Shown here: piece by piece, positions 20,700-32,510 of the stretch
How the letters are laid out: each line of letters starts with the position of its first letter
Position numbering within the stretch: the stretch's first letter is position 1
Assembly (NCBI GenBank): GCA_963576565.1
Contig: OY755044.1
Location: 46,767,134-46,831,133, forward strand
Source of the DNA: Aspidapion aeneum
Lineage: Eukaryota > Arthropoda > Insecta > Coleoptera > Brentidae
Direction of reading: 5' to 3'
Length of the DNA: 64,000 bases
Translations under genes and position numbers: made by a program
Notes under the pieces: generated by a model
The model's database searches: none
The model's input: only the letters and a program-made list of their open reading frames with translations
Told to the model about the DNA's origin: nothing

Positions 20700-21470
20700 C
20701 AGCACAACCGAAGCAAACTGCACATTTCGCTTGGGTTTAAAATTTTCGGCAAAGCACATTGAATCTACCTTATACTTTTCTGTGACACAAGAGAGTGCGG
20801 GACACTTCAACGACTTTTAACATAATCATGAATTAGTATTTGCGCTATTAAGCTTCGAGATAATAAATTAACTATGGGAAACATAGCAGATCTTTTAAAA
20901 TTAAAATGATTTATATGGCAAATATAATTTCTTATTTTTATATTTTAACAAGAGTAATATTTGGCTAAAATATCGCCGCAGGGTCAACTAGGTATAATTA
21001 TTGCTGCTATGTAACATAAAATTATTAGACCGGTCTATTCTAGCCTGCCACTGAATACTGACCCCTAAAGCATGCATTTTGCCCAAAAATCAAGATTAAG
21101 ATGGATCGATCTGCCCTTAAGAAAAGTTAATAGCTTAATCTGACCAGACCTGATCTAACCTAACCGAACCTGATCTGACTTGGTAAATTTGCATACTTTA
21201 TTTTTATTTTTGGTTTTTATAATTTATGATTTAAGTTTTTAATCTTTTATTGGTTTGATCTTTTTTTATTTTTATTTAAAAAAGCAAGCAAACTTTTATT
21301 TGGTTTGGTGCCAACCTCACGCCCGTTACTGTCGTGAAGGATATGAAGGGTTTTTGTCACTTAGTTGAAGGAAAGTCGTTAGAAAAATCTGGCAACACAG
21401 TTCGTAATTTTGGAAAACGAGTGAACAAATATATATTAAATAAGCTCGGTTAGGCTAGGTTAGGTATGGT
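20700..21470. other. Unassigned sequence with a MITE fragment
   Basis: No gene is seen. 21055-21115 (TGACCCCTAAA, CCCAAAAATCAAGATTAA) matches the body of the short TIR element at 34745-34898. Confidence 0.4.
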
Positions 21471-22320
21471 TAGAGACCCTGTATGTATGACATATTCTGA
21501 CCCTGTATGTATGACATATTCTTACAATAGAGAGACGCGACAAACTCTTCAAAGGGTAAATCCATATCAAATCAACCACGAAAATGGTGATTTTCGTTTT
21601 GACCATCTCCGATTTTGATGATTTTTGGTACACTTATTTTCCTTATAAAAAAACTTAAAAATTCAAAATTTTAGATTTTTTGACTTAGTAGTTTCTGTGT
21701 TATGAATTTTTGAAAATTCAAAAAATGGTACATTTGGCTCTTACAGGCACTAACAAAAATACTAATATCTTGAAAACTACTAAATGTAGAGAAAAGTGTG
21801 ATAGCCTAATTTAAAGGTAATTATAAGACCTTTCCAATGATGTACCACTCGGCATACTTTTTTATAAAAAAAAATTTGGATTTTTGAGTTTTTCTAGGGG
21901 CGGAATAAGTGTACCAAAAATCATCAAAATCGGAGATGGTCGAAACAATTGACTGGTTGATTTGATATGGATTTACCCCAAAGTCAAATTTATTCGAGTC
22001 AAAATTAAAGGATGAAAATATCGGTCCTCTATACTCTAGCGATGTTTAGAGAGAGACGCACCTTCTGTCCTTGTTAATTCATAAACGTCGGAAAATAAAA
22101 ATAAACGATTTTTAACAAAACCTATACAGGGGGTGCAGACAAACGTGTTTGTTTATGTGTTGCATGCTGATTGATGTCACTCACCGCTGACAATTTAAAT
22201 TATTTTAGTGAAACGCCAATGAACTTGGCAAGAAAATAACATAACCAAAAAATGTTAATTTCAGTGACTTTGATGGGTTTGTCTCTGTTTTAAAAATATG
22301 TCATTCATACAGGGTCTCTA
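21471..22320. mobile_element. TIR element (TAGAGACCCTGTATG ends) hosting another element
   Basis: Inverted ends TAGAGACCCTGTATGTATGA (21471) and its imperfect reverse complement ending 22320 share about 25 bases. The left end carries a 24-bp direct duplication (about 21476-21523). The element at 21554-21978 is nested within. Confidence 0.65.
21554..21978. mobile_element. Fold-back MITE nested in the element above
   Basis: The termini GGGTAAATCCATATCAAATC and the reverse complement at 21956-21978 continue inward through a second matching block (GACCATCTCCGATTTTGATG against its complement near 21915-21945). This gives inverted repeats of about 80-90 bases in a 425-bp element. No coding sequence is seen. 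Confidence 0.8.
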
Positions 22321-22371
22321 GGTATGGTCAGGCCAGATAAGGTTAGTTTAAGTTATTAACTGTATTTCTAC

Positions 22372-22612
22372 CAAATGTTTTTCTATAAAAAATATTTTCC
22401 ATTAAGTGAATTTTTTAGCAAATGTTTATTACCAAATGTATTTTCTACAAAATGTAGTTTCTACTAAATATTTTCCTACCAAATATATTTTCTCTTAGTT
22501 GTTTTTCTACCCTTGTTTTTTCTGCCAAATGTATTTCCACCAAATGTATTTGTTTTTCTATCAATTGCACTTTCTACCAAATTTATTTTCTACTCAATGT
22601 TGTTCTACCAAA
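22372..22612. repeat. Degenerate minisatellite (TTTCTACCAAATGTATT-like)
   Basis: About 12-14 degenerate copies of a unit around 17-20 bases long (TTTCTACCAAATGTATTT) run head to tail. The open frame at 22513-22743 is a product of the repeat. Confidence 0.75.
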
Positions 22613-22911
22613 ATTCCGTCACCCCTATTCTGCAGACCGCACCTAAAGTTCTAAAGTACCATATACGTAATATTCCACGTACATGCAGGGACGGATCTAG
22701 GAAGTTTATTTGGAAGCGAAATATTATAATAAATAATGCATAAAACTATTTTGCATAGTGACCAGGGGTTGTATTCCGTGGGTTAGGAATTTCCCCTTTT
22801 TCCCCTCCCGTAGAATCACGCCTCGTATAGTTTTTGCAAAGTCAGTTGAACAAAGATAAAAGCCGACCATCGGCATATCCTTTATAGAAAGTGACATGGG
22901 CGGCGGTAGAT

Positions 22912-24205
22912 ATTCAATTCAATTCAAAAAATACTTTATTGTCAAGAAAAAAATTCTGTTGACAAAGCAGGCTATATCTAGTCTTAAAAATAAATAATGA
23001 TAACAAATAGCTTACCTAATAGCACTTTAAAATCTTGTATGCCCTAGTTTAGTTTTATTTTTTTTTATAATTTAAAACAACCTGTTGAAAAAACCTTTTA
23101 AAAGTTGTGAATTAAAACAACAAAAAGAAATATACAAAAAATAAAAAGTATAAAACCTTAAATAAAAAAAAACAAAGTAATAAAAAAAAAGTAAGTTCAT
23201 TGGCAATAAATATAAACAATTCCAAAATAAACACAAAAAAAAACAAACATAAAACAAGAAAGTATAACAAACAGAAAAAAAATGTCAAACAGAAACTAAA
23301 ATAAAATTTTGTAAAATACATAAATAAAAGTAAAAAATGTACAATTTAAAAATTAAAGCAACACACTTACTAAAATTAATCAAAAATAAGTACTTAAGGC
23401 AGCGGTCAAAAAATGAATAACTAAGAAAACAAAAAAGTAGATAAAATTCGGTTTGATATTAAAATTCTATTCCTAAACAATCACAATACTGTTGAAAAAT
23501 CACATTCTTTAAAATAAAGTTAAAAAAAACAACAAAACAATGTAAAAGTGATAATAAACCCTATCTAAAGTTATCGTCATAAAACTCAGACAAGGAGTAA
23601 TATGGTTTATCGAGTAGCAGTTTTTTCAACCTTCTCTTAAACTGTCTGAGTGTTGCAACATGCTTAATGTCATAAGGCAAATGATTGAAGATCTTTCTGT
23701 CTTCATAAATAAGGGATTTCTGGACCAGTGTGCTTTTGGGAACTGGCAGCATAATATTGCCATTTTGTCTCGTTAGACGTTGGGGTCCAGTATCAAAAAT
23801 ATAGGATATATTTCTAAATACGAGACTTGTTGTATCTAATATAAACAGTGATGTGAGGGTTAATATTTTTTTTTCAACAAAATGAGGTCTACAAGATTCC
23901 TTTTGGTGAACATTACACAAAAAGCGCACTGCTTTTTTTTGTAAAATAAAAATAATTTTAAGAAGGGGCTGATGAGCAAACCCCCAAAAAGGAATTCTAT
24001 ACCGCAAATGGGACTCAAACAAAGAGAAATAAACTGACCGGGCTATAGTATCACCCAATTCAGCCCTGACATACCTTACTGCGAAGCAACCAGAAGAAAG
24101 TTTTTCCTCAAATCTCAACTGGTCATCAATGAGAACACCCAAGAATCTGCTAACTGAATTATTTTGCAGAGGATTGCTACCAAGATTTATGTTTTGCATA
24201 TTGCA
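22912..24205 (-). mobile_element. LINE-1 (outer LINE), 3' portion
   Basis: Reading on the minus strand: the C-terminal part of ORF2 (24200-23561), a ~600-bp AT-rich 3' UTR, then a tail CAATAAAGTATTTTTTGAAT followed by TGAATTGAA repeats. It ends abruptly at its 5' side where the 3' tail of the inner LINE begins. The missing upstream RT part is at about 27605-27925 beyond the inner LINE. Confidence 0.75.
23561..24200 (-). pseudogene. LINE ORF2 C-terminal region (outer LINE)
   Basis: The translated region contains the post-RT block common to CR1/Jockey-group LINEs: SRFLGVLIDDQLRFEEKL, FESHLRYRIPFWG, LQKKAVRFLCNV, CRPHFVEKKILTLTSLFI, then a C-terminal NHLPYDIK/FKRRLKKLLL. The frame opens at 24391, but codons upstream of about 24200 belong to the tail of another LINE. 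It is the 3' portion of a polyprotein, not an independent gene. Confidence 0.75.
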
Positions 24206-24574
24206 CTTAAATAAATAAATGAATAAATAAATAATAACTTTATTGCCAACAAGATCATAAGACATTAAAGTACAAAAAATCAATATCATACAAAAAAGCA
24301 ACGTCAAAAAATTTGAAGAGCTATTTAAATAAAATGTATATATGGTTTTGTAAATTGTAAATCTTGAAACATATATATCTATAAATAACAAACTTCATAA
24401 AAAGACAAACAGCAATTAGCAACTGCACATTTGATTAAAATTAAAACTGTAAAAGAACTTTTCTTTAACATATTGTTCAACAGCTCTCTTAAACCCCTCA
24501 ATGCTTTGGATGGTTCTTATTGTGGGTGGAAGACTTTGAAAGGCTTTAACCCCTCTATAATATGTACTGTTTTC

Positions 24575-25117
24575 TTAAAATGTGGAAGTATGTCTAGGGG
24601 TTCTTAGTTCATCTCTATTTCTTGTCACTATGTGCAGATCTCCTGTATACGCATCTCTGTTGGTGGGGAAAAGTTCAATGTGTTTTTTTACAAAGAGAAC
24701 TAACTCGGAGAAGTATAGACATGGAACTGGCATTATGTCAAGTCTTTTAAAATGTGATTTACATGTTGTCCTAGGACTGAGGTTTAACATGGCCCTGATA
24801 ATTTGCTTTTGAGTCCAAAACACTTTCGTTGCATTCGAGGATGCGCCCCAGAATATAATATAGTAAGACATAATGCTTTGTATAGTGGCATAATAGTAAA
24901 TACGAAAGCTTTTCTCAGATACTACTCCTCGCATTCTCCTTATGATGGCACACATGCTAGAGAGTCTTGGTAGTAGGTGGTCTATATGATGGTTCCGGTT
25001 TAGATTTGTGTCTAGATAAATTCCTGAGAATTTGATACAGTCAGCTACTGGAACCGATTTATAGTTTAGTTTCACATATAAAGATTGATTTGGGCTTCCT
25101 GTTTTTTGAAAAGTCAA
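24575..25117 (-). pseudogene. Inner LINE ORF2, post-RT domain
   Basis: 180 codons with VADCIKFSGIYLDTNLNRNHHI, RIYYYATIQSIMSYYIIFWG, FWTQKQIIRAML and CKSHFKRLDIMPVPCLYFSELVLFVK: the thumb and C-terminal part of a CR1/Jockey-type ORF2. It is separated from the RT frame by a frameshift near 25120-25165. It parallels the outer LINE's C-terminal segment but is clearly divergent from it, so these are two families or lineages. Confidence 0.75.
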
Positions 25118-25162
25118 AAGTCCGGTTTTTTCTGGATGAAATTTCAGCCCGTTTGAAATGCA

Positions 25163-26098
25163 TCAATTGTACATTTTTTTAGATATTGTGCATGCTTTAC
25201 GTGACAGCTCTAGCAAGGAACGTGCAGGTAAAACCACATCAGAATCATCAGCATATTGTCCCAGCAAGCCTTCTTCTTTATTTTCTTCTTGACCAATGCC
25301 AAGATCGCTTCCTAGTTGGTTCACATAGAGTAAGAAGATGACAGGCCCTAGGATGGAGCCCTGCGGAACCCCTTTTGATACCTCATTCCATTTTGAGTAG
25401 CATGTCTGTCCATTTTTAGTTACAGCTACCATTTCTCTTCTTCCTGTTAAAAAGGGTTGAAAAAGAGTTTGTATTATGCCTCTTATTCCATACTCTGCTA
25501 ACCTATCGAGTGCCAGTCTGTGGTCAATTGTGTCGAAGGCCTTTGAGAGATCGAAGAACAGGCCTGCCACTTGTTCCATTTGATCCATTTTTTCACATAT
25601 GTATGTTAAAGTATTATAAATTGCTAATTCAGTACTATGTTGTGGCCGAAAGCCATATTGATTATTGGATAGCAGGTGGTTTTCTGTTAAAAATTTCTTT
25701 AATTTGTTATAGATGGCTCTCTCAAAAACCTTCGACACACTTGACACTAAGGAGACCGGTCTGTAGTTGGCAGCTACAGAGCGACTCCCTTTTTTATAAA
25801 TAGGAACCAGTTTGGCGTCTTTTAATCCTACTGGAAAATCACCCTGCAGAAATGATTCATTTATTAATTCTTTTAGTGGTAATGCAATGTGCTGAGCTAC
25901 TCGTTTAATTATAATGATTGGAATCTCATCTAAGCCTGCTGAGAATTTATTTGAGAATTTCATTATTATATTGAAAATTTCCTGTTCGTCTACTGGATTG
26001 AGAAACAATGAGGGAGTGTTTGTGACTTTTGATTGGGCTGTAATATTTGTATCCGGTTTAAGATTAAATTGTTTTAAAAACATTTCAGCTACTTGCAT
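25163..26098 (-). pseudogene. Inner LINE reverse transcriptase domain
   Basis: This 311-codon frame carries the non-LTR RT motifs in order: LKDAKLVPIYKKGSRSVAAN and YRPVSLVSSVSKVFERAIYN (motifs 1-2), NQYGFRPQHSTELA, LFFDLSKAFDTIDH (motif A with catalytic Asp), GVPQGSILGPVIFLLYVNQL (motif B) and GQYADDSDVVL (motif C, YADD). RT would copy the element RNA by target-primed reverse transcription. The catalytic residues are intact, but the frame is broken on both sides. Confidence 0.85.
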
Positions 26099-26357
26099 TG
26101 GGTCTTCAATTTTTTCCCCATTAGGTGATTGAAGACACAGTGCTTGTTTAGCTTGTTTTTTGTTTGTTTCTGCGTTAAATATTCCCCATAAGGTTTTTGA
26201 TTTATTTTTGGAGTTTTGAATTTTGTTTTCATTAATTTCTTTTTTATGGTTTTTTAAAAAATGCTTGTACTGCTGCCTAACATACCAGCCAGTTTATCAG
26301 GATTTTTTGTAATTTGATAATCAATATACATATCTTTTACCAAATTTCTTTGTCGCT

Positions 26358-27290
26358 TTATTTCATGTGCACCCAGTTACTCTCCTTATTTTGTCGGGTT
26401 GTTTGCATTGGGAATGAAAGCTCAAAGTAGTATCTGAGAATAGTGTGGAATGTTTTGTATTTTTCATTTACATTACTTCCTTGCCATACTGCCAGCCATG
26501 ATTCCCCTTGTAAATAAAGTTGAAATCTTGTTATATTTTCTTCACTAAAAAACCTTTTTTTGATAAATGTTGGTTTTTGTGTTTGTTTTGGATGTATTGC
26601 GTAGGTCAGGAGCTGCCCATAGTGATCTGAAATAAAAGTTGTTATTATTTCACCCTTAAGATTTTCTTGATTTAAATTACTGAAAATATTATCAAGCTGG
26701 GAATTGGAGCTTGGTCTTGTAACCCCTTGTATATGTGACCTTAAATAAAAGCTGCTAAATAAATTATTTAGTTCCAATGAGTTGTGGTCATTATTTTCAA
26801 AATGTACATTAAAATCTGCACACACAATGAGGTGTTTACTAGAGCCGTTAAGAATAAAATACAACAGGTTATAAAGATTATTATAAAAAATATTAAAATT
26901 TGATCCTGGTGTTCTATAAAAACATATAATTATATATGATTCATCAGATATGTTAAATTCAGTTATACAGAATTCAAACTCACTTTTAAAACACTGAACA
27001 TGAGTATTTATTTCTTTTGCCTCAATGTTTTGTTGTAGAAATATTGCTGTTCCCCCTCTGGTTTTTTAGTTTTCTTGAGTAATCTGCTACTAATTTATAA
27101 CCCGGGATGTTGAGCGAGTTAATGTCATCGTTTGTGAACCAATGTTCACTGATGCAGATTACGCTTGGTGTATACACGGATATCAGCAGACAATATTCGT
27201 AATAAACATTATTAAGTCCCTGTATATTAAGGTGAAAAACACTTAAAACGTGTTTTTTGTTACAATATTTGTGGTTTTTTTGTTGGGGTT
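26358..27290 (-). pseudogene. Inner LINE APE-type endonuclease domain
   Basis: The N-terminal part of ORF2 is recognisable in shifted frames from about 27290 (VICISEHWF near 27150). It continues into an open frame at 26864-26358 with ADFNVHF (the family's GDFN motif), SQLDNIFSN and the catalytic ISDHYGQLL (SDH). The enzyme nicks target DNA. At least one stop near 27068 and other breaks interrupt it. Confidence 0.7.
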
Positions 27291-27312
27291 TGGTGTAAGT
27301 ATTTTCTAGACG

Positions 27313-27600
27313 TTATAAAAAATTTCCCCCTTCTCGATGCTTTCTAAAGTCAAATCGGCGTATACCGACGTTTTTAGGCCAAAAGCTTGCCTCATACATT
27401 GCATCCTTAAATGTTAGTGGTGCTGTGACAACAAAACATTTTAATTTGTTTTCTTCTGTGGTTCGGTTCGGTTCGGTTAATAAGCTCTTTTGATCGGATT
27501 TCCACTTCCTCAAAGCCTGGTTTCTTCTTAATGTATTGCTGGATTAGATCTTCTGTAACAGTACGTTTGACTCTACTAATGTAGAGCCATACTTTCCGGT
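27313..27600 (-). pseudogene. Inner LINE ORF1 C-terminal domain
   Basis: Two overlapping short frames hold the parts VWLYISRVKRTVTEDLIQQY and KCFVVTAPLTFKDAMYEASF followed by WPKNVGIRRF. The pattern W-[LF]-[YF]-[VI]-[SG]-R ... K-[CS]-F-x-V ... WP-x-x-[IV]-x-[IV]-R-R-F matches the C-terminal domain of ORF1 (gag-like) proteins in insect CR1/Jockey-type LINEs as I remember them. A frameshift sits at a GGTTC pentamer repeat (27460-27480). Confidence 0.55.
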
Positions 27601-27604
27601 CCCC

Positions 27605-27925
27605 TCCTTCAAACCCAATAATATTAGTTTTCTCAACATTGAAACAAAGACGATTGGAATCACACCATTGTTTAATTTTGACAAGGTCATCGGAAATATG
27701 TTTTCTTAAAATATTAAGATCTTTGTGATGCCACAGGACCGATGTATCATCCGCAAATAGTGTGAATTCCCCTGCAATATTTAATCTCTCAAGATCATTA
27801 ATATAAACCAAAAACAGAAGAGGACCCAAAACTGAACCTTGTGGTACACCACAATTAACCTCAAGAGAAGAAGACGACGAACCCGACCCAACAACCGACG
27901 AAAACCCAAGTAAGACTTAAACCAT
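27605..27925 (-). pseudogene. Outer LINE RT fragment (upstream part)
   Basis: Minus-strand frame with CGVPQGSVLGPLLFLVYIND (motif B), FTLFADDTSVL (motif C, FADD) and CDSNRLCFNVEKTNIIGF, stopping exactly where ORF1 of the inner LINE begins. The residues expected next for such an ORF2 (a short linker, then SRFLGVLIDD) occur at 24200 on the other side of the inner LINE, in a compatible frame. The 5' end is truncated near 27925. Confidence 0.75.
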
Positions 27926-30177
27926 GAAAATTAATTTATTTAATTATGGAGTAAACTAAAGAAATAAAAATAGATAATAAAACTTTCTATTCCTATACCT
28001 ACAGGAACGACACTAATTTATTTTCTAACTCTGCATACTGCCGACTAAAGGGGTCCCGAAAAGCACACCGGAAAGCAATTAAAAGCCCATCTCAAAAAAA
28101 TCTTCCAATCAGGTACCCTCTATCCACCTGTGCTCGGTCGGTCAGAAAACAAATACTTTGTGGTCGGACCGCAAAGAGTCGCGCCTCTTCTCTGTCGGCA
28201 GGGATGAAATTATACCAGGAAGATTTTATATGAATTTGGATAACTATTGAAGGGCAGAATGAAGCAAAATTTCATGAAATCGATAGAACCCCGTACTAGG
28301 ATTTATTCAAGTGACTTTGCAAAAAGTATACATGGAAAGTACATACTACTCGTCCACTGCAACTGCTGGCCCTCTAAAATTGTAGCTTGATGATCAACCT
28401 TGCGGTGCCATTATGGCCTTGTTTTTCCGCCTAGTAACGTACCAAGTGGTCATAAATTGACAGAATATTTTTACAAGGGCTTAAAAAAAACTAAAATTCA
28501 CTTCACGGATATCCTGTGTCTCTGAAAAATACCTGACTTCCTTTTATGTTTATTATTTTTTCAATTATCAATACATAATTAAGTGTGAATATTTTTATGA
28601 ATGGACATAAACATTAAATCGTTGACATTGTTTAAGTATTTCCATAGGCGTGCGCACTGGGGGGCGAGGGCACGGGACCCCCTTTGTATACCTGGTGGAA
28701 AAAAACCCGGTAAACTCAAGTGATTCTCGAAAAATTATTTCTTGTTTCTACCATTGTTTCCCGGATTATACGATTGCCTCCTCATTCTATATCTGCATTA
28801 ATTTACCCATACATTAAATTTTGCTAAACCGATTTTAAAAGACAATATCAAAACGTGCAGTCATCTTAAAATCCAAGAAAACTCGAAAATATAATAGGCT
28901 TGTTTATTTTTATGCTTCAAAAAGATTTTGTACTTTTTTTGAGTATATAAGCCTTCTCTTAGTCGCGAACAACAAGGTATCAGTCATAAAAATCGTTTTA
29001 GTCGTTCCCGAAATATTAATTTTTGTTTCAACCGTTGTTTCACAGATTACACGGTTGCCTTGCCAATTTTGTCTGCATTTATTTCATTGTAACTTTATTA
29101 TCACTAAACCTATTTTAATAAAATAAAAGGCATTTTACCTTGATGTCGATCGATTGCTCTAAAGATAACTAATAAAATGTTTCGCTATTTTAAAATCCAA
29201 TCTTTTGAAAATGTTTGTATATCATCTATACCCGCCACGCGCAATGAGATACTAATCATTAAAATCGCTTCAATAATTCTGAAGATATTAGTGTTTTTTA
29301 AACGATTGTGGGTTTGGATTTTGAGAAGGCGGAAAAAAAAGTGATCTTCAAAAAACAATCGATTTTATTTCATTGAAATTAGAAATTAACAAAAAGTATT
29401 ATTTCGGGAACCACTAAACCGATTTCACTGATCATTACCTTGTTGCGCATTGCGGAAATGGAGATTTTCTAGAAAATAAAAAATAAACATACACGAGCCT
29501 CTTTAAAGGGTCATTGATTCAGTGGCAACCCAGGAATGGAATTATTATGTCCGTCATCTTGAATTTATAAAATGACAGACAAAAAAATACAGTTTGTTCC
29601 AATTAAATCCGTGGTATAGTTCAAAATGTTTTCTAATTTTTTGTTTTTGACTTTTATCATTTTGACTGTGCCATGTATCGGTCCCCCCTATTCCAAAATG
29701 CTTCGCATATCGTTTTTTATTATACAATTTTTTTATGATAGCCACTGTAAGTTTTCATTTATAAGCGCACTGCGTCACACAATATTTTCAAAACGCATCA
29801 GCGAAGGGCGTCAAAATTCACGTGACATGCCTTGGCGTGCGGGGTCCCGTCGACTGGCGGTAAAATTCTCACATTTCAAAGGAAACACGCATAAATGAAG
29901 TCCCGCGAAATTTGGCAATGTATTCTACACGCCTTGAAGGACGCCCAAACCGAGCAACATTCGTCGGAAACAAGTTGTTGCCCGTGTATACCACCGACTG
30001 AACAATACACCGATATATACTCGGCCAAAACGGGCAACAAGGGCAACAAGAAGGTATAGAAGCTCCCAGTTCCCATTTGGTATTTTGATTAAAAGCTGAG
30101 ATAAATCGAATTATAAGCATGCTCAGAAAAATGTCAAATGGAAATAATTGAGAAGTGAGAATGCTCTACCAGGCTTC
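27926..30177. other. Unassigned sequence with an internal duplication
   Basis: No gene is recognised. A ~75-bp block is imperfectly repeated (28743-28820 and 29029-29105: CCATTGTTTCCCGGATTATA against CCGTTGTTTCACAGATTACA), with similar flanking sequence. 28645-28690 is a G/C-rich fragment like the CAGTGGCG-type elements. 29800-30060 is less AT-rich than its surroundings, but frames there (29626-29898 plus, 29869-30120 minus) show no family resemblance. Confidence 0.4.
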
Positions 30178-31645
30178 ATAGTCTAAGAGCCCAGTAGGAT
30201 TTTGGACTTGAATTGCAAACCGATACTCATATATTTTAATCGATTCGTCATAAGACCATGTCCCAAAAAAAATGGAGATACCTGCGAAAATCCTGCATAA
30301 ACAACCCGCCATCTTTGTTTAAAGGAGTTTGAATCAAATGTACGTAACTTTTTTATTATGACATCGATTTTACCCAAACAAATTGTGATTAGCTTCTACT
30401 ATAATGGCCTCTCCAAATCACTATCAATACTTTGTTTTTTATTTGTCTCTATACTATAAATTCTGTAAGTTCCTCAAATACGCTATTTTTTTTTTAGGTT
30501 TTTTGATTTTTTCAAGAAAACTACTGGTTTTACAAAAAAAAACATAAAATATCAAAAATATGCAGATTGTTAAGATGTATTCATGGTGGGTCTAATATTA
30601 GCTGTAGATTAAGCGCTTCTCGAGTTACACTCAAAAAACCACTAAATTGGCCTATACCTACCCCCAGGTACAAAATTTTCATATTTTCACCAAAGTCATG
30701 AAAGTTACTAAAAAACTATACAGAACGAAAAAGGATGTCAAGATAAATAAGAAACGGCTATTAGTTTCAAACAGAAACTGATACTGAGGTAGATATGGCG
30801 GCTTAAACATGGCCGAAGCGTAATTTACAATTTTATTTTTGAGGGTAATTTTTTTATGTAAAACGAACCCCTACGGGGTTAAAATGTACCTCAGCTAAAA
30901 GACAATTTAATTATCTTTAAAAAAGGATAGTACACTTTTTGTCGTAAAGTTAATAGTTTTCCTGAAAAAACCCAAAAATATGCGACATACATAATTCGAT
31001 GTTTTCGTTCCATAGAAGTACGACAATGGCATGGGTCCATTAATGGAAAAAATAATTTATGCACAGATAAGCGAACCCGCAGTTACATATTTAAACTTAG
31101 CGTCAAAAATCTTACAAAAAACATATATGATACTTTTCTGTTAAATTGACATTGACAGGTGGTCACGTGATTTTGACAACTTCTTAATGGTTTGAGCTAG
31201 AGACTTGGTTCTTTTTTTGATTTGTAGACAAAATTATCCAATTTTGACGACAAAACATATTTTTAAATATTTTGAATACGGTGCCGCCTGGCGCCCAAAA
31301 CAAATTTTATAACTAGTCGAATCCGCATTTCGATATTTTAACTGTTGCATAATTAAAATTTTATACTTTTCCAAATTAACTTTTTGAAATTTTCTGATAA
31401 AAATGTTGATATTGGTACATTTCCCTTTGTTCTTGCGGTAGTATTTCTGAAGTGAAACTTTTATTTAAAACTGGTGTCACCCTCTACAATTCGCCAAGAA
31501 AAAAAATGGTTTATACGCTACTTTTCGTACTTCTTTTTAGGCTCGATCTGCCACTTTTTATCCCTGATTGTCACTTTTCATCTCCATTTCAATTGGCACT
31601 ATTTCTAACTTCGTTATCCATGAATTTTTAACACTGAAATAATAT

Positions 31646-31760
31646 ACAGGGTGTCCCAAATAAAGTTCGATTTCGAAAACTGTGTAAGAAATACAATTTT
31701 GGTTACAATGCTACAGATGCTCTATAGGAGTTAAAAATATTTACAGGGGTTTTTGTAATG
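31646..31760. repeat. Single end of an ACAGGGTGTCCC-type element
   Basis: ACAGGGTGTCCCAAATAAAG begins here after TAT, but no matching inverted end is found. Its interior is unlike the other elements with the same terminal dozen bases. Confidence 0.45.
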
Positions 31761-32510
31761 TCGAGCAATAAATACATATATAAGAATAAAGACAATTTTT
31801 AGTTTTTGCTTTTTTTACATTTATCCAAAGTTGTATTTCTTCCATAAATCTCCATAAAATAAGTAGGTAAATGTATCTGGAATACATACTATATTTAATA
31901 GGCCTAAACTTATCTTTTAGTTGTAGTACCTGCTTATCTACAGGTAAATATTTGCTTTATTTCGCCTAAAAAAGTAAATTCGTAGTATTTTCCCTGATAA
32001 ATGGATAAAGCGAAACAGCCAACGATCATTTCGAGTTACATCAGTTTAAAAGTTTTTTTTTTCATGTACCCATTCAGAGGGGCAAACACAAAAACTTATA
32101 CTAACGCTGTTACCGGTATCATATACCGCTATTTCTATATGACGTTTTTTGAACCCATTAAAAATTATTATAAAATAAGTCTTGTTAATATGTTTTGGTT
32201 TAATGAAAATCCAATCTTCTAGTGTACCCTTTTCAACTGAATTTGCCGCCAACTTTTTGAGAGCTCTTTATTTTTACTGTTTGTCAAAACGGCCGGGAAT
32301 GCAGTCTTGCCCGAGGTCTTTCCTTTCCTGAGCTGGTTACTAAGATTAAGATCCCTTGTTTTTTGTATTAGGGACTTATTGCAATAGTGCCAGACACTAA
32401 TTGTGCCGTGCACTATTCTGAGAGATTCGCTTCTCTCCTGGCACTAAAATTAGCCAAGAGAGTAAGAAGGAGATGCCACGAGAGTGAGCGAAAACAAGAT
32501 ATATATATAT

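Larger units (their letters stand above)
24205..27600 (-). mobile_element. Inner LINE (CR1/Jockey group), 5'-truncated
   Basis: In its own orientation: the end of ORF1 (27600-27313), ORF2 endonuclease (about 27290-26358), RT (26098-25163), the post-RT domain (25117-24575), a 3' UTR and a tail of ATTT/AAAT repeats (24207-24245). It interrupts the outer LINE. No clear target duplication is visible. Several frameshifts make it inactive. Confidence 0.75.

Noticed and set aside
23072..23321. Phe/Leu-rich minus-strand frames
   Set aside because: A-rich 3' UTR of a LINE read in reverse; no protein features.
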